From positions 3,657 through 67,656 of the forward strand of contig NZ_QKWJ01000014.1 in NCBI RefSeq assembly GCF_003353055.1: DNA of 64,000 nt. Direction: 5' to 3'. Source of the DNA: Cupriavidus lacunae. Lineage in GTDB: Bacteria; Pseudomonadota; Gammaproteobacteria; Burkholderiales; Burkholderiaceae. The notes under the pieces were generated by a model. That model ran no database searches and was not told the origin of the DNA. It saw nothing but the letters and a program-made list of their open reading frames with translations. Shown in pieces: positions 37,416-46,362 of the stretch; positions within the stretch are counted from its first letter, which is position 1; each line of letters begins with the position of its first letter. The position numbers were made by a program, and so were the translations under genes.

Positions 37416-38879
37416 ATGAACGCCCCCCAATTCCCCGCTGGCGCCGTCAGCCCCCATTTCCGCGCCGAGGCCCTGCGCATCGACGGCCAGAAAGTCGTGC
37501 GCGAGCGCGTGATCGAAGTGCGCAACCCGTATGACGGGACGCTGGTCGGCACCGTGCCCAAGGCTACGCTGGACGACGTGCGCCGCGCCTTCGAAGTGGG
37601 TCAGGCCTACCGCTCCACGCTGACCCGCTATGAGCGTGCCGCCATCCTGAACCGCGCCGCCGCGCTGCTGCGCGAGCGCACCGAGGAAGCATCGGACCTG
37701 ATCACGCTGGAATCCGGCCTGTCCAAGAAGGATTCGGTGTATGAGATCGGCCGCGTGGCCGACGTGCTTGGCTTTGCCGCCACCGAGGCGCTGCGCGACG
37801 ATGGCCAGCTGTTCTCGTGCGACCTGACCCCGCACGGCAAGAAGCGCCGCGTGATGACCCAGCGCGAGCCGCTGCTGGGCGTGATCTGCGCCATCACGCC
37901 GTTCAACCACCCGATGAACCAGGTCGCGCACAAGGTCGCACCGTCGATCGCCACCAACAACCGCATGGTGCTCAAGCCGTCGGAGAAGGTGCCGCTGTCG
38001 GCGTTCTACCTGGCTGACCTGCTGTATGAAGCCGGCCTGCCGCCGCAGATGCTGCAGGTGGTCACCGGCGACCCGCGCGAGATCGCCGATGAGCTGATCA
38101 TGCACCCGGCGGTGGACCTGGTGACATTTACCGGCGGGGTGGCGATCGGCAAGTACATCGCCAGCAAGGCCGGCTACAAGCGCGTGGTGCTGGAGCTGGG
38201 CGGCAACGATCCGCTGATCGTGCTGGACGACGCTGACCTGGACCGCGCCTCGGACCTGGCGGTGCAGGGCTCGTACAAGAACTCGGGCCAGCGCTGCACC
38301 GCGGTCAAGCGCATGCTGGTGCATGAAGCCGTGGCAGCGCGCTTTACCGAACTGGTGGTCGAGAAGACCCGCGCGTGGAAGTACGGCGACCCGATGGACC
38401 GCGGCGTCGACATGGGCACGGTGATCGACGAGCAGGCCGCGCAGCTGTTCGAGGCGCGCGTCAACGAGGCGGTGGCGCAGGGCGCGCGGCTGCTGGTCGG
38501 CAACCAGCGCAACGGCGCCAGCTATTCGCCGACGGTGCTGGACCGCGTGGATCCGTCGATGACCGTGGTGCGCGAGGAAACCTTCGGGCCGGTATCGCCG
38601 ATCATCACCTTCCGCGGCGTGGATGATGCCATCCGCATCTCCAACGGCACCGCGTTCGGGCTGTCCTCTGGCGTCTGCACCAACCGCATCGAGGATTTCA
38701 CGAAGATCGCCAATTCGCTGCATGTGGGTACGGTCAACCTGTGGGAAGTGCCGGGCTACCGCATCGAGCTGACCCCGTTCGGGGGGATCAAGGATTCGGG
38801 GCTGGGGTACAAGGAGGGCGTGCAGGAGGCGGCGAAGAGCTTTACCAACCTGAAGACGATTACGTTGCCTTGGGGGTGA
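37416..38879 (+). CDS. phnY: Phosphonoacetaldehyde dehydrogenase
   Basis: A 487-residue NAD(P)-dependent aldehyde dehydrogenase that oxidises phosphonoacetaldehyde to phosphonoacetate. Catalytic C294 is in [11 protein letters not shown] and general base E260 in [22 protein letters not shown] is the cofactor-binding block with the family-specific asparagine. GGAGGAG precedes the ATG. It links PhnW and PhnA: aminoethylphosphonate to phosphonoacetaldehyde to phosphonoacetate to acetate plus phosphate, instead of direct cleavage by phosphonatase (PhnX), which is absent here. It ends 31 bp before a paired-hairpin repeat. Confidence 0.95.
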   Translation: MNAPQFPAGAVSPHFRAEALRIDGQKVVRERVIEVRNPYDGTLVGTVPKATLDDVRRAFEVGQAYRSTLTRYERAAILNRAAALLRERTEEASDLITLESGLSKKDSVYEIGRVADVLGFAATEALRDDGQLFSCDLTPHGKKRRVMTQREPLLGVICAITPFNHPMNQVAHKVAPSIATNNRMVLKPSEKVPLSAFYLADLLYEAGLPPQMLQVVTGDPREIADELIMHPAVDLVTFTGGVAIGKYIASKAGYKRVVLELGGNDPLIVLDDADLDRASDLAVQGSYKNSGQRCTAVKRMLVHEAVAARFTELVVEKTRAWKYGDPMDRGVDMGTVIDEQAAQLFEARVNEAVAQGARLLVGNQRNGASYSPTVLDRVDPSMTVVREETFGPVSPIITFRGVDDAIRISNGTAFGLSSGVCTNRIEDFTKIANSLHVGTVNLWEVPGYRIELTPFGGIKDSGLGYKEGVQEAAKSFTNLKTITLPWG

Positions 38880-38910
38880 AGTACTGGGGCACTGAATCTA
38901 TCGCCGGTTT

Positions 38911-39035
38911 GCTCCCCTCTCCCGCTTGCGGGAGAGGGGCCGGGGGAGAGGGCAGGCGCTGGCATACCGACAGGCTTCACTTCGTCGATACTCCGGCCCT
39001 CTCCCCAACCCTCTCCCGCAAGCGGGAGAGGGAGC
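38911..39035. repeat. Paired-hairpin (REPIN-like) repeat, copy 3
   Basis: Nearly identical to copy 1 in unit sequence and spacer (about 45 bp, sharing GGCATACCGA and CTTCGTCGATACTC-like words with copies 1 and 5). It lies at the end of the phnR-phnA-phnY unit, before the DeoR-type gene, and could serve as a transcript end. Confidence 0.9.
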
Positions 39036-39128
39036 GCGCTGTCGGTCGTGGGCAGGCCATTCCTTGGCACACCGCAGTACCCGCTGCGCTAGAATCAGCT
39101 CCCAGTCCCTGACGCTCCCGGAGTTACC

Positions 39129-39884
39129 GTGCTCGCCGAACAACGGCAGAAATACATCCTCGACCAGCTCTCAGCCACCGGCGCGCTTGCCATCAGCGAA
39201 CTGGTGACCGAGCTCGACGTCTCGCGCGAGACCATCCGGCGCGACCTCAATGCCCTGGCCGCGCGCGGGCTGCTGGTGCTGACCCACGGCGGCGCGCTGG
39301 CCTCGGACCGCACCGAGCCCGATACCCAGACCCGCGCCCAGGTCAATGCCGAGGGCAAGCGCGCCATCGGCGTGCGCGCGGCGGAGCTGGTGCGCGACGG
39401 CGCCTCGCTGATCCTGGACTACGGCACCACCACTCACGCGGTCGCGCAGGCGCTGCACGGGCACCACAACCTGCTGGTCTACACCAACGACCTGTCCATC
39501 GCCCAACTGCTGGGCCGGCGCAACGGCAACCGGGTGATCGTGCTGGGCGGCGAGCTGCAGGACAACGAAGACGCCACGCACGGCTGGGACACCATCGAGC
39601 AGCTGTCGCGCTACCACACCGACTTTGCCTTTATCGGCATCGGCGGCGTGACCCCGCGCGGCGAAATGTGCGACTTCTCGCGCGCCGCCGCGGAGTTGCG
39701 CAGCCGCATGCTGCTCGCCGCCGACGTCGCCTGCGTGGTCGCCGACCACACCAAGTTCGGGCGCAATACCGGGGTCACCATCAAGCATTCCGAACTGGCT
39801 GCCTGGCTGATCACCGACATGGCGCCGGAGCCCGATCTGGGGGCGGCGCTCAAGGAGCGGGGCACCAAGCTGCTCATCGCCTGA
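39129..39884 (+). CDS. DeoR/GlpR-family transcriptional regulator
   Basis: A 251-residue repressor-type protein starting with GTG (CGGAG upstream). The N-terminal HTH (about 1-60) reads RQKYILDQL, ISELVTELDVSRETIRRDLNAL and LVLTHGGA. The C-terminal sensor domain (about 75-235) has the DYGTTTHAVAQAL and FIGIGGV and VVADHTKFGR blocks that bind phosphorylated sugars or similar metabolites in the family. No sugar catabolic genes are adjacent. It is separated from phnY by a repeat and from gdhA by 290 bp in the same direction, so either neighbour could be a target. Confidence 0.9.
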   Translation: MLAEQRQKYILDQLSATGALAISELVTELDVSRETIRRDLNALAARGLLVLTHGGALASDRTEPDTQTRAQVNAEGKRAIGVRAAELVRDGASLILDYGTTTHAVAQALHGHHNLLVYTNDLSIAQLLGRRNGNRVIVLGGELQDNEDATHGWDTIEQLSRYHTDFAFIGIGGVTPRGEMCDFSRAAAELRSRMLLAADVACVVADHTKFGRNTGVTIKHSELAAWLITDMAPEPDLGAALKERGTKLLIA

Positions 39885-40034
39885 AGGCGGGGCGCCCGCC
39901 GCTAGGACGCGGCGCTGTCCGTTGATCGCACGAAAATCCCCGCCTGATCCGCCGGAATGCGGCTTTCACGCCGCTGTCACAGGTGTTTTGACTGTCGCAT
40001 GCCCCACGCTGGTGCTAAAGTGCTGCGTTGTCAG

Positions 40035-40058
40035 ACATTCACGGCCCGCCGTGAATGT
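40035..40058. promoter_or_regulatory. Perfect 24-bp palindrome upstream of gdhA
   Basis: ACATTCACGGC and its exact reverse complement are separated by only two bases (CC). It lies 117 bp before the gdhA GTG, close to a possible TTGACT -35 element at 39988-39993 (no good -10 at standard spacing). Such a symmetrical site fits a dimeric regulator operator; a hairpin in the leader is the alternative. Confidence 0.5.
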
Positions 40059-40174
40059 GCAGACAATAGGAGGCCACCCACCTTCCATCGGCGCAACGCC
40101 AGACGGCACCACAGACCGGCACCAAGCCGGCAAGGCTGCCGGATCCAGCCACTCCAGCACAGCAAGAGACATCC

Positions 40175-41518
40175 GTGAACTCTCCCTCCCTTGACGCATT
40201 CCTGGCGGGGGTTGCCCGCCGCGACCCCAATCAACCTGAATTCCTCCAGGCCGTGAAGGAAGTGATGATGACGCTCTGGCCCTTTGTCGGGCGCAATCCG
40301 CGCTACGCCGACCAGGCCCTGCTTGAGCGGCTGGTGGAGCCCGAGCGCGTGATCCAGTTCCGCGTGGCCTGGACCGACGACCAGAACCGCGTGCAGGTCA
40401 ACCGCGCCTTCCGCGTGCAGCACAGCTCGGCCATCGGCCCGTTCAAGGGCGGCATGCGCTTCCACCCGACCGTGAACCTGTCGGTGCTGAAGTTCCTGGG
40501 CTTCGAGCAGACCTTCAAGAACGCGCTGACCACGCTGCCCATGGGCGGCGGCAAGGGTGGCTCGGACTTCGATCCCAAGGGCAAGTCCGACGGCGAAGTC
40601 ATGCGCTTCTGCCAGGCGCTGGTGACCGAGCTGTACCGCCACCTGGGCCCGGATACCGACATCCCGGCCGGCGACATCGGCGTGGGCGCGCGTGAGGTTG
40701 GCTTCATGGCCGGCATGATGAAGAAGCTGTCGAACCAGTCCGCCTGCGTCTTTACCGGCAAGGGCCTGGCCTACGGCGGCAGCCTGATGCGCCCGGAAGC
40801 CACCGGCTATGGCACGGTCTACTTCGCGCAGGAGATGCTGCACCGTCGCGGGCGCGGCTTCGACGGCCTGCGCGTGCTGATCTCCGGTTCGGGCAACGTG
40901 GCCCAGTACGCCGCCGAGAAGGCCATCGAGCTGGGCGCGAAGGTGCTGACCCTGACCGATTCCGGCGGCGTGCTGCACTACCCGCAGGGCATGACCACCG
41001 AGCAGCTGGCCGAAGTGATGGCCTTCAAGAATGAAGAGCGTGGCCGCCTGTGCGACTTTGCCGCCCGCCACGGCATGACCTTCGAGGCCGGCCGCACCCC
41101 GTGGCACGTGCCCGCCGACGTGGCGCTGCCCTGCGCCACGCAGAACGAACTGGACGGCAACGACGCCGAGACCCTGCTTGGCAACGGCGTGATCTGCGTG
41201 GCCGAAGGCGCCAACATGCCGTCGACGCTGGAAGCGGTGGACCGCTTTGTCGATGCGAAGATCCTGTACGCACCGGGCAAGGCCAGCAACGCCGGCGGCG
41301 TGGCCACCTCGGGCTTGGAATTGTCGCAGAACGCGATGCGCCTGTCCTGGCACCACGCCGAGGTCGACGAGAAGCTGCATGCGATCATGAAGGACATCCA
41401 CCAGAACTGCATCCACCACGGGCAGAAGGCCGGTGGCTATATCAACTACGTGGAAGGCGCGAATATCGCCGGCTTCGTCAAGGTGGCCGACGCCATGCTG
41501 GCGCAAGGCGTGATCTGA
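40175..41518 (+). CDS. gdhA: NADP-type glutamate dehydrogenase
   Basis: A 447-residue enzyme that interconverts 2-oxoglutarate plus ammonium and glutamate, typically biosynthetic with NADPH. Family blocks are GPFKGGMRFHPTVN, LPMGGGKGGSDFDPKGKSD with the catalytic lysine, PAGDIGVGAREVGFM, and the dinucleotide fold SGSGNVAQYAAEKA. Length matches the hexameric bacterial GdhA group. The start is GTG at 40175 with a weak AAGAGA ribosome-binding site. Regulation may involve the palindrome about 120 bp upstream. The transcript ends before a hairpin at 41550-41578. Confidence 0.96.
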   Translation: MNSPSLDAFLAGVARRDPNQPEFLQAVKEVMMTLWPFVGRNPRYADQALLERLVEPERVIQFRVAWTDDQNRVQVNRAFRVQHSSAIGPFKGGMRFHPTVNLSVLKFLGFEQTFKNALTTLPMGGGKGGSDFDPKGKSDGEVMRFCQALVTELYRHLGPDTDIPAGDIGVGAREVGFMAGMMKKLSNQSACVFTGKGLAYGGSLMRPEATGYGTVYFAQEMLHRRGRGFDGLRVLISGSGNVAQYAAEKAIELGAKVLTLTDSGGVLHYPQGMTTEQLAEVMAFKNEERGRLCDFAARHGMTFEAGRTPWHVPADVALPCATQNELDGNDAETLLGNGVICVAEGANMPSTLEAVDRFVDAKILYAPGKASNAGGVATSGLELSQNAMRLSWHHAEVDEKLHAIMKDIHQNCIHHGQKAGGYINYVEGANIAGFVKVADAMLAQGVI

Positions 41519-41549
41519 CCCCCAAGGTCACTACAGCAAGCCAGCAAAA

Positions 41550-41578
41550 AAGGGGCAGCCCTTGCGGGACTGCCCCTT
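41550..41578 (-). terminator. Hairpin terminator between convergent genes
   Basis: AAGGGGCAG and CTGCCCCTT form a 9-bp stem with an 11-nt loop. On the plus strand six or more A residues precede the stem, so on the minus strand a T-run follows it, making this a proper intrinsic terminator for the phosphoesterase gene. For gdhA it is only a hairpin without a U-run. Confidence 0.75.
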
Positions 41579-41623
41579 GTGCTCTACGCCTCAGGCATTG
41601 CGGCCTGCCGGCGTGTCACCAGC

Positions 41624-43756
41624 TCACTGCTGCGCCGGGAACGTCAGCGCATTGGTCAGGTCGCCCATCGGCTTGGCGTTATTGAGCACCAGCGAGGCAT
41701 CGCGCAGTTTCAGCCCCGGCAAGGTCGGCAGCGCGAAGCGGTGCGTGATGAAGCGCAGCACCGAGGCCGTGTCGTACTGGGTATGGTCGACGTAGCCCTT
41801 CTTCGCGAACGGCGATACTACGATCGCCGGGATCCGCGTGCCCGGGCCCCAGCGATCGCCCGTGGGCACTGCCGCATGGTCGTAGAAGCCGCCGTTCTCG
41901 TCGTAAGTGACGACGATCAGCATGTCCTTCCATTGCGGGCTCTGCTGCAACTGGGCGATGACGCTGGCAATGTGCGCATCGCCGTCGGCCACGTTGGTAT
42001 AGCCAGGGTGCTGGTTCAGATTGCCCTGCGGCTTATAGAACGTCACGGCGGGTAGCTTGCCGGCGGCGGCATCCTGCAGGAACTGGCTGTCATAGTCCTT
42101 CAGGTGCGCGTTGCGGTAATCCGCGTGCGCGACCGGATCGAACGAGGCGTAGTAGTTGAACGGCTGGTGGTGCGGCTGGAAGTTGGGCGTGGTGTTGTTG
42201 TAGATGCCGGTCGGATCCTGCGCCACCTTGGACCAGGCTCCGGCGTACCAGGCCCAGCTGATGCCGCGCGCGTCGAGCAGGTCGGCGATGGTGGTCTGGC
42301 TCAGCACGGGCATTGTGCTGCTGTTGGCCGGGTCGGCGAACAGCTTGGTGGTGTCGCTGGTAGCGGGCTTGTTGCCGCTCGGCTGGTAAGCCGGCTGCAT
42401 GGTGTTGACCGCGTAGAACATGCCGGCGGCGTCCTTGGGCGTGAGCGCGCCGTCGTTCAGGTACGTCGGCGCACCGTTGAGCACCGATGACGGGTTGCCG
42501 GTGCCCGGGGTAAGGCGCAAGAAGTTGCCGCCCGCGTCGACATCGATGGCGGAGATCTTGCCCTTGGCCACCGAGGTGTCGGCGTTGGGATACTGCGGCG
42601 CGCAGGCGCAAACCAGGTACTGGTGGTTCAGGAACGAGCCCCCGAACGCGCCCATGTAGAAGTTGTCGGCCAGCACGTACTGCTGGGCGATCTTCCACAT
42701 GGCCATGCCGCTGCCATCGTAGTAGCCCATCGACAGGCCGCCGGCATCGGAGTAGGCAGCGTACTTGTCGTTCTTGCCGCGATTGATCTGCATCTGGTTG
42801 TTATAGAAGCGATGCACCAGGTCACGCGTGGTGACCGACTGCGGCACCACCACGCCAGTGCCGTTGACGCCGACCGGGTCATCGATGCGGAACGGCTTGT
42901 TGGCCCAGTTCGTGGTGCTGGACTGCGGCAGCGTAACGGTCTGGCCGGCCGCGGTCAGGCCGCCCCAGGTAGGTGGCAGCACGGGAAGCGTGGAGCCGTC
43001 GAAGTCCTTCTGCGGCTCGGCCTTGCCGGTCGAGGCCGGGTTCACGCCCGGGACGCCGTTGGCGCCAGGGAACAGGCCGTAGAGGTTGTCAAAGCCGCGG
43101 TTCTCGGCGTAGATCACTACCACGGTCTTGATCTTCTGCAGCGCCAGGCGCTTGGCCACGCGATCGCGCATGCCCTGGTTGATATCGCCGCCGTCGGCCA
43201 CCGTGTCTGCGATGAGGTCGATGGCCTGCTCGATTTCCGCCTGCAGGGTGGCCTTGATCTTGCTGTCGCCTTCCTTGTTGTGGTCGGTCAGCAGCTTCTC
43301 GGCGGGCACGCCGAGGCGGGCGGCCACCTGGGACCTGGCGTCATCCAGGCTGCTGCCGTTGCTTTCCATGAGCGCAACCAGTTCGGTGGAGATGGCGCTG
43401 ACAATGCCATTGGCGCTTGCCGGCGCCCGGAACACCAGTGGTCGCGTCACGGCGTTATGCACGCCGCCGTCTTCATTGCGGAAGGCGTCTGTGCCGATCT
43501 CTGCTACCACGGCGCCTACGCCGGGCAGCGTGAATGCGCCCTGCGCGTTGGTGAAGGCACTGGCTTCGCCGCTGTCGCACTTGCCATTGTTGTTGGCATC
43601 CAGGCAGACGCGGGCGTGTTCGAAATAGCTGCCGGTGACCACACCGGAGGTGCTGGCGGACGGTGTGGAATTGCTGCCGGAGTCGCTGCCCCCGCAGGCA
43701 GTCACGCCCAAGGCAGTCAACACCGCCAGGGACAGCGGTCGGAATACATGGCTCAT
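41624..43756 (-). CDS. Phosphoesterase-family lipoprotein (acid phosphatase / phospholipase C type)
   Basis: A 710-residue exported protein. The signal peptide ends in a lipobox GVTAC (C21), so it is probably a lipoprotein. Residues about 40-75 hold an acidic DANNNGKCDSGE loop like a calcium site. The phosphoesterase (PF04185) domain begins near 215 with VVVIYAENRGFDNLYG and ends with VTYDENGGFYDHA and PTGDRWGPGTRIPAIVVSPF; these carry the metal-binding Glu/Asp/Asn residues of AcpA-like acid phosphatases and PlcC phospholipases. Likely role: phosphate scavenging from esters at the cell surface. The start at 43756 fits the signal peptide; the longer frame does not. Confidence 0.87.
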   Translation of the reverse strand: MSHVFRPLSLAVLTALGVTACGGSDSGSNSTPSASTSGVVTGSYFEHARVCLDANNNGKCDSGEASAFTNAQGAFTLPGVGAVVAEIGTDAFRNEDGGVHNAVTRPLVFRAPASANGIVSAISTELVALMESNGSSLDDARSQVAARLGVPAEKLLTDHNKEGDSKIKATLQAEIEQAIDLIADTVADGGDINQGMRDRVAKRLALQKIKTVVVIYAENRGFDNLYGLFPGANGVPGVNPASTGKAEPQKDFDGSTLPVLPPTWGGLTAAGQTVTLPQSSTTNWANKPFRIDDPVGVNGTGVVVPQSVTTRDLVHRFYNNQMQINRGKNDKYAAYSDAGGLSMGYYDGSGMAMWKIAQQYVLADNFYMGAFGGSFLNHQYLVCACAPQYPNADTSVAKGKISAIDVDAGGNFLRLTPGTGNPSSVLNGAPTYLNDGALTPKDAAGMFYAVNTMQPAYQPSGNKPATSDTTKLFADPANSSTMPVLSQTTIADLLDARGISWAWYAGAWSKVAQDPTGIYNNTTPNFQPHHQPFNYYASFDPVAHADYRNAHLKDYDSQFLQDAAAGKLPAVTFYKPQGNLNQHPGYTNVADGDAHIASVIAQLQQSPQWKDMLIVVTYDENGGFYDHAAVPTGDRWGPGTRIPAIVVSPFAKKGYVDHTQYDTASVLRFITHRFALPTLPGLKLRDASLVLNNAKPMGDLTNALTFPAQQ

Positions 43757-44066
43757 ATCAATCCCTATTTGTTGGTTGGGGACATCGTTCTCTGATGCCG
43801 CGGGAGTCTCGCGCCGCTCTGTTTCAGCCTGATGACCGCGGTGGATCGCATGAAGGCCAAAGACGAAGGGTCGGATCGCGCGAAGGCAATCCGGGTGCGT
43901 CACGGCATTGTCATGAAGCCTTGCTAGGCTCGCCGTTCATCTGATGTCCGGGTTGTGCTTCCGCCCGTGTCTCGCACCTTTGCCTTCTCTGCTTCCGCCG
44001 CCCGCTCCGCCCGTCCTGCCCCCCCCTCCCGTCATGTCGCCAATTCCGTCGCTGTTGAATGCCCCG
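43757..44066. other. Divergent intergenic region
   Basis: About 310 bp between the phosphoesterase and the diheme protein, which are transcribed away from each other. Proline-rich reading frames extend upstream of both genes but have no ribosome-binding site. I see no recognisable operator. Confidence 0.35.
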
Positions 44067-45389
44067 ATGCCCTCGTTGCAGGCGTGTGGACGCGCAGCCG
44101 CAGGGATGTTGCTGATGCTGTCGGCAGTGCTGCTCGGGGCATGCGGCAGGGAGCAGGCGCAAGCCGTACAGGGCACGGCGGGGACTTCCATGGTGGCCGC
44201 GGCCGCGAGCCAGCCTGTGCCGGCTTCCGCAGGTGCCTTCTACACGATGCTTGCGACGCGCAGGCCATCGGTGCCGGCCATGAGCGCACTGGGCAAGGCA
44301 CTGTTCTTCGATCAGACGTTGTCCGCATCGGGGCAGCTTTCCTGCGCCAGCTGCCATAGCCCCGAGCATGCCTACGGGCCAGCCAACGACCTGTCCGTGC
44401 AACTGGGCGGCGCCGATATGCGGCGCACCGGCGTGCGCGCCGCGCCTTCGTTGCGCTACGTGCAGAACGTGCCGCCGTTTGCCGAGCATTTCCACGAGAA
44501 TGACGGCAACGACAGCGAAGACCAGGGTCCCGCGGGGGGGCACAACTGGGACGGCCGGGCGTCTTCCACCCATGAACAGGCCGGCATTCCACTGCTGTCG
44601 GCTCACGAGATGGCCAACCAGGATCCGGCGGCGGTGGTGGCGCGCGTTCGCGCGGGCCGTCACGCGCAGACGTTCCGCGAAGTGTTCGGGCCAGACATTC
44701 TCGATCGCGACGACACGGCCTTCCAGGCGGTGCTGATGGTGCTGGAGGTGTTCCAGGAAACGCCGGCGGAGTTCTACCCCTACACCAGCAAGTACGATGC
44801 CGTGCTGCGCGGACAGGCGAAACTGAGTCCGCAGGAGGCGCGCGGGCTAAAGTTGTTCAACGATCCCGCCAAGGGAAACTGCGCCGCGTGCCATCCCAGC
44901 GCGATCAGCGCCGACGGCGTGTTTCCGGCGTTCAGTGACTTCGGATTCATCGCACTAGGTGTGCCGCGCAACCGCAAACTTGCCGGCAACAGCGACCCCG
45001 CCTTCTTCGACCTGGGATTGTGCGGCCCCGACCGCACCGACCTGCGCAGGCACGAAGCCTACTGCGGCTTGTTCCGTACGCTATCACTGCGCAATGTGGC
45101 GACGCGCAAGGCCTTCTTCCACAACGGCGTGCTCCACTCGCTGGACGAAGTGATGCACTTCTACGCCGAACGCGACACCCGCCCGGGCAAGTGGTATCCG
45201 CGCATGCCGGACGGCGGCGTGGACAAGTTCGATGACCTGCCCGAGCGCTATCGCGGCAACGTCAACAGGGAGCCGCCCTTCGGCGGCCGTCCGGGCGGCC
45301 GAGCCGCGCTGACAGAGGGTGAGATCCGCGACGTGATTGCGTTCCTGAACACGCTGACCGACGGCTACCGTGCTCAGGCGGCGCGCTGA
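44067..45389 (+). CDS. Diheme cytochrome c peroxidase / MauG-like lipoprotein
   Basis: A 440-residue periplasmic protein with two haem c sites, C93-H97 (CASCH) and C272-H276 (CAACH), in the CCP/MauG arrangement. The signal peptide has a lipobox LLGAC (C26). KALFFDQTLSASGQLSCASCH, WDGRASS and LFNDPAKGNCAACHPS are family blocks, as are GVPRNRKLAGN and LRNVATRKAFFHNGV. Members either reduce hydrogen peroxide or oxidise a partner protein at long range. The start is uncertain: 44067 gives a good lipoprotein signal, but 44034 or 43944 are in frame and add a proline-rich stretch. The divergent neighbour is the phosphoesterase lipoprotein. Confidence 0.85.
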   Translation: MPSLQACGRAAAGMLLMLSAVLLGACGREQAQAVQGTAGTSMVAAAASQPVPASAGAFYTMLATRRPSVPAMSALGKALFFDQTLSASGQLSCASCHSPEHAYGPANDLSVQLGGADMRRTGVRAAPSLRYVQNVPPFAEHFHENDGNDSEDQGPAGGHNWDGRASSTHEQAGIPLLSAHEMANQDPAAVVARVRAGRHAQTFREVFGPDILDRDDTAFQAVLMVLEVFQETPAEFYPYTSKYDAVLRGQAKLSPQEARGLKLFNDPAKGNCAACHPSAISADGVFPAFSDFGFIALGVPRNRKLAGNSDPAFFDLGLCGPDRTDLRRHEAYCGLFRTLSLRNVATRKAFFHNGVLHSLDEVMHFYAERDTRPGKWYPRMPDGGVDKFDDLPERYRGNVNREPPFGGRPGGRAALTEGEIRDVIAFLNTLTDGYRAQAAR

Positions 45390-45410
45390 TCTGGGCGCTG
45401 GCCGCGAACG

Positions 45411-45710
45411 TCATCGAGAGTGAGTAGCGAGGTCTTGGGGTGTTACTTGCCCGGCGTTCCCGATTCGTTGTCGATGCCGGTTCCAGCAGCTTTTGTTCTG
45501 GTGCTCTGACACAGAACCAGCGCCAGCCACGATCAAGGGCGCAGCCGATCCTTCGACCGTATCCATTTCCGTCGCCGACAGATGGTTGATGTACCGCCCT
45601 GACACGGTATCTGCCCGCTCGATCTCTTCAAACGTCACGGCCTTGGCCCATGCGCCGCAGCCAAGGCTGGCCAGCGCAAGCGCGGCCACGGTCTTCTGTA
45701 CGTATTGCAT
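45411..45710 (-). CDS. Small secreted protein with a double-glycine-like motif (possibly frameshifted)
   Basis: A 99-residue product of unknown function. The N-terminus is a good Sec signal peptide (MQYVQKTVAALALASLGCGAWA). After about 25 residues comes LSATEMDTVEGSAAPLIVAG, which resembles the LSxxExxxVxG(G/S/A) pattern of double-glycine leaders. The remaining tail (SEHQNKSCWNRHRQRIGN...) is rich in Q, H and R and looks like out-of-frame translation. In the neighbouring frame the same DNA encodes a more protein-like end (GTGIDNESGTPGK, stop at 45443), so the gene may be frameshifted or its end miscalled. The stop lies 22 bp from the convergent diheme gene. Family not recognised. Confidence 0.55.
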   Translation of the reverse strand: MQYVQKTVAALALASLGCGAWAKAVTFEEIERADTVSGRYINHLSATEMDTVEGSAAPLIVAGAGSVSEHQNKSCWNRHRQRIGNAGQVTPQDLATHSR

Positions 45711-45918
45711 TGGGGTTCTCGTTGAAGTCGAAGGTCACGATGGAATTCAGATTAGTCACGGCTTTCCGGCCTCGGTATCTGAGGATTCCGAAGATTGATG
45801 CGAAACTGGCCTCTTGGCGCCCCGAAACATCTGCCAGATTGGCGGAATCTTCCGATTGCGGTTGCCGCGCCCGTGGTTATGATTCGAAGATCTATCCTTG
45901 ATCCGCCGGAGCCTGCCC

Positions 45919-46362
45919 GTGACCCCCTTTGCCGCCATGCCCGCCTGGTTTGCCTGGGCGCTGATGTCCGCTGTCTTTGCCGCATTCACGGCGATCTTTG
46001 CCAAGGTCGGCCTGGCCGGCATCGATCCGGATATGGCTACGCTGGTGCGCGTGGTCATCATCACCGGGGTGCTGGCGGTGTTCGTGGCGGTGACGGGCAA
46101 GTGGGGAAACCCGGCCATGTTCACGCCGCGGAACTGGATCTTCCTGACCCTGTCCGCGCTGGCGACCGGTGCTTCCTGGGTGTGCTACTTCCGCGCGCTG
46201 CAGATTGGCGATGCGTCCAAGGTGGCGCCGGTGGACAAGTTCAGCCTGGTGCTGGTGGCGGTGTTCGCGGTGCTGTTCCTGGGCGAGCGGCCCGCCCCGC
46301 GCGAGTGGCTGGGCATTGCGCTGGTGGCGGCCGGGGTCATGGTGCTGAGTCTGCGGCGCTAG
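45919..46362 (+). CDS. Half-size EamA-family transporter
   Basis: A 147-residue membrane protein with about four to five hydrophobic helices making one EamA domain (AWALMSAVFAAFTAIFAKVG, ASWVCYFRALQIGDASKVAPVDK, LFLGERPAPREWLGIALVAAG). Full DMT transporters have two such halves, so this one must act as a dimer, like the small YdcZ/EmrE-type systems. PVDKFS is typical of this short subgroup. The start is taken as GTG at 45919 (GGAG seven bases upstream); ATG 45937 is an alternative. The 3' end overlaps the convergent SulP gene by 26 bp. The substrate is unknown. Confidence 0.8.
   Translation: MTPFAAMPAWFAWALMSAVFAAFTAIFAKVGLAGIDPDMATLVRVVIITGVLAVFVAVTGKWGNPAMFTPRNWIFLTLSALATGASWVCYFRALQIGDASKVAPVDKFSLVLVAVFAVLFLGERPAPREWLGIALVAAGVMVLSLRR

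Noticed and set aside
39988..40018. TTGACT with TGCTAA as a gdhA promoter
   Set aside because: The spacing is 19 bp and the -10 is poor, so it was not listed as a promoter.
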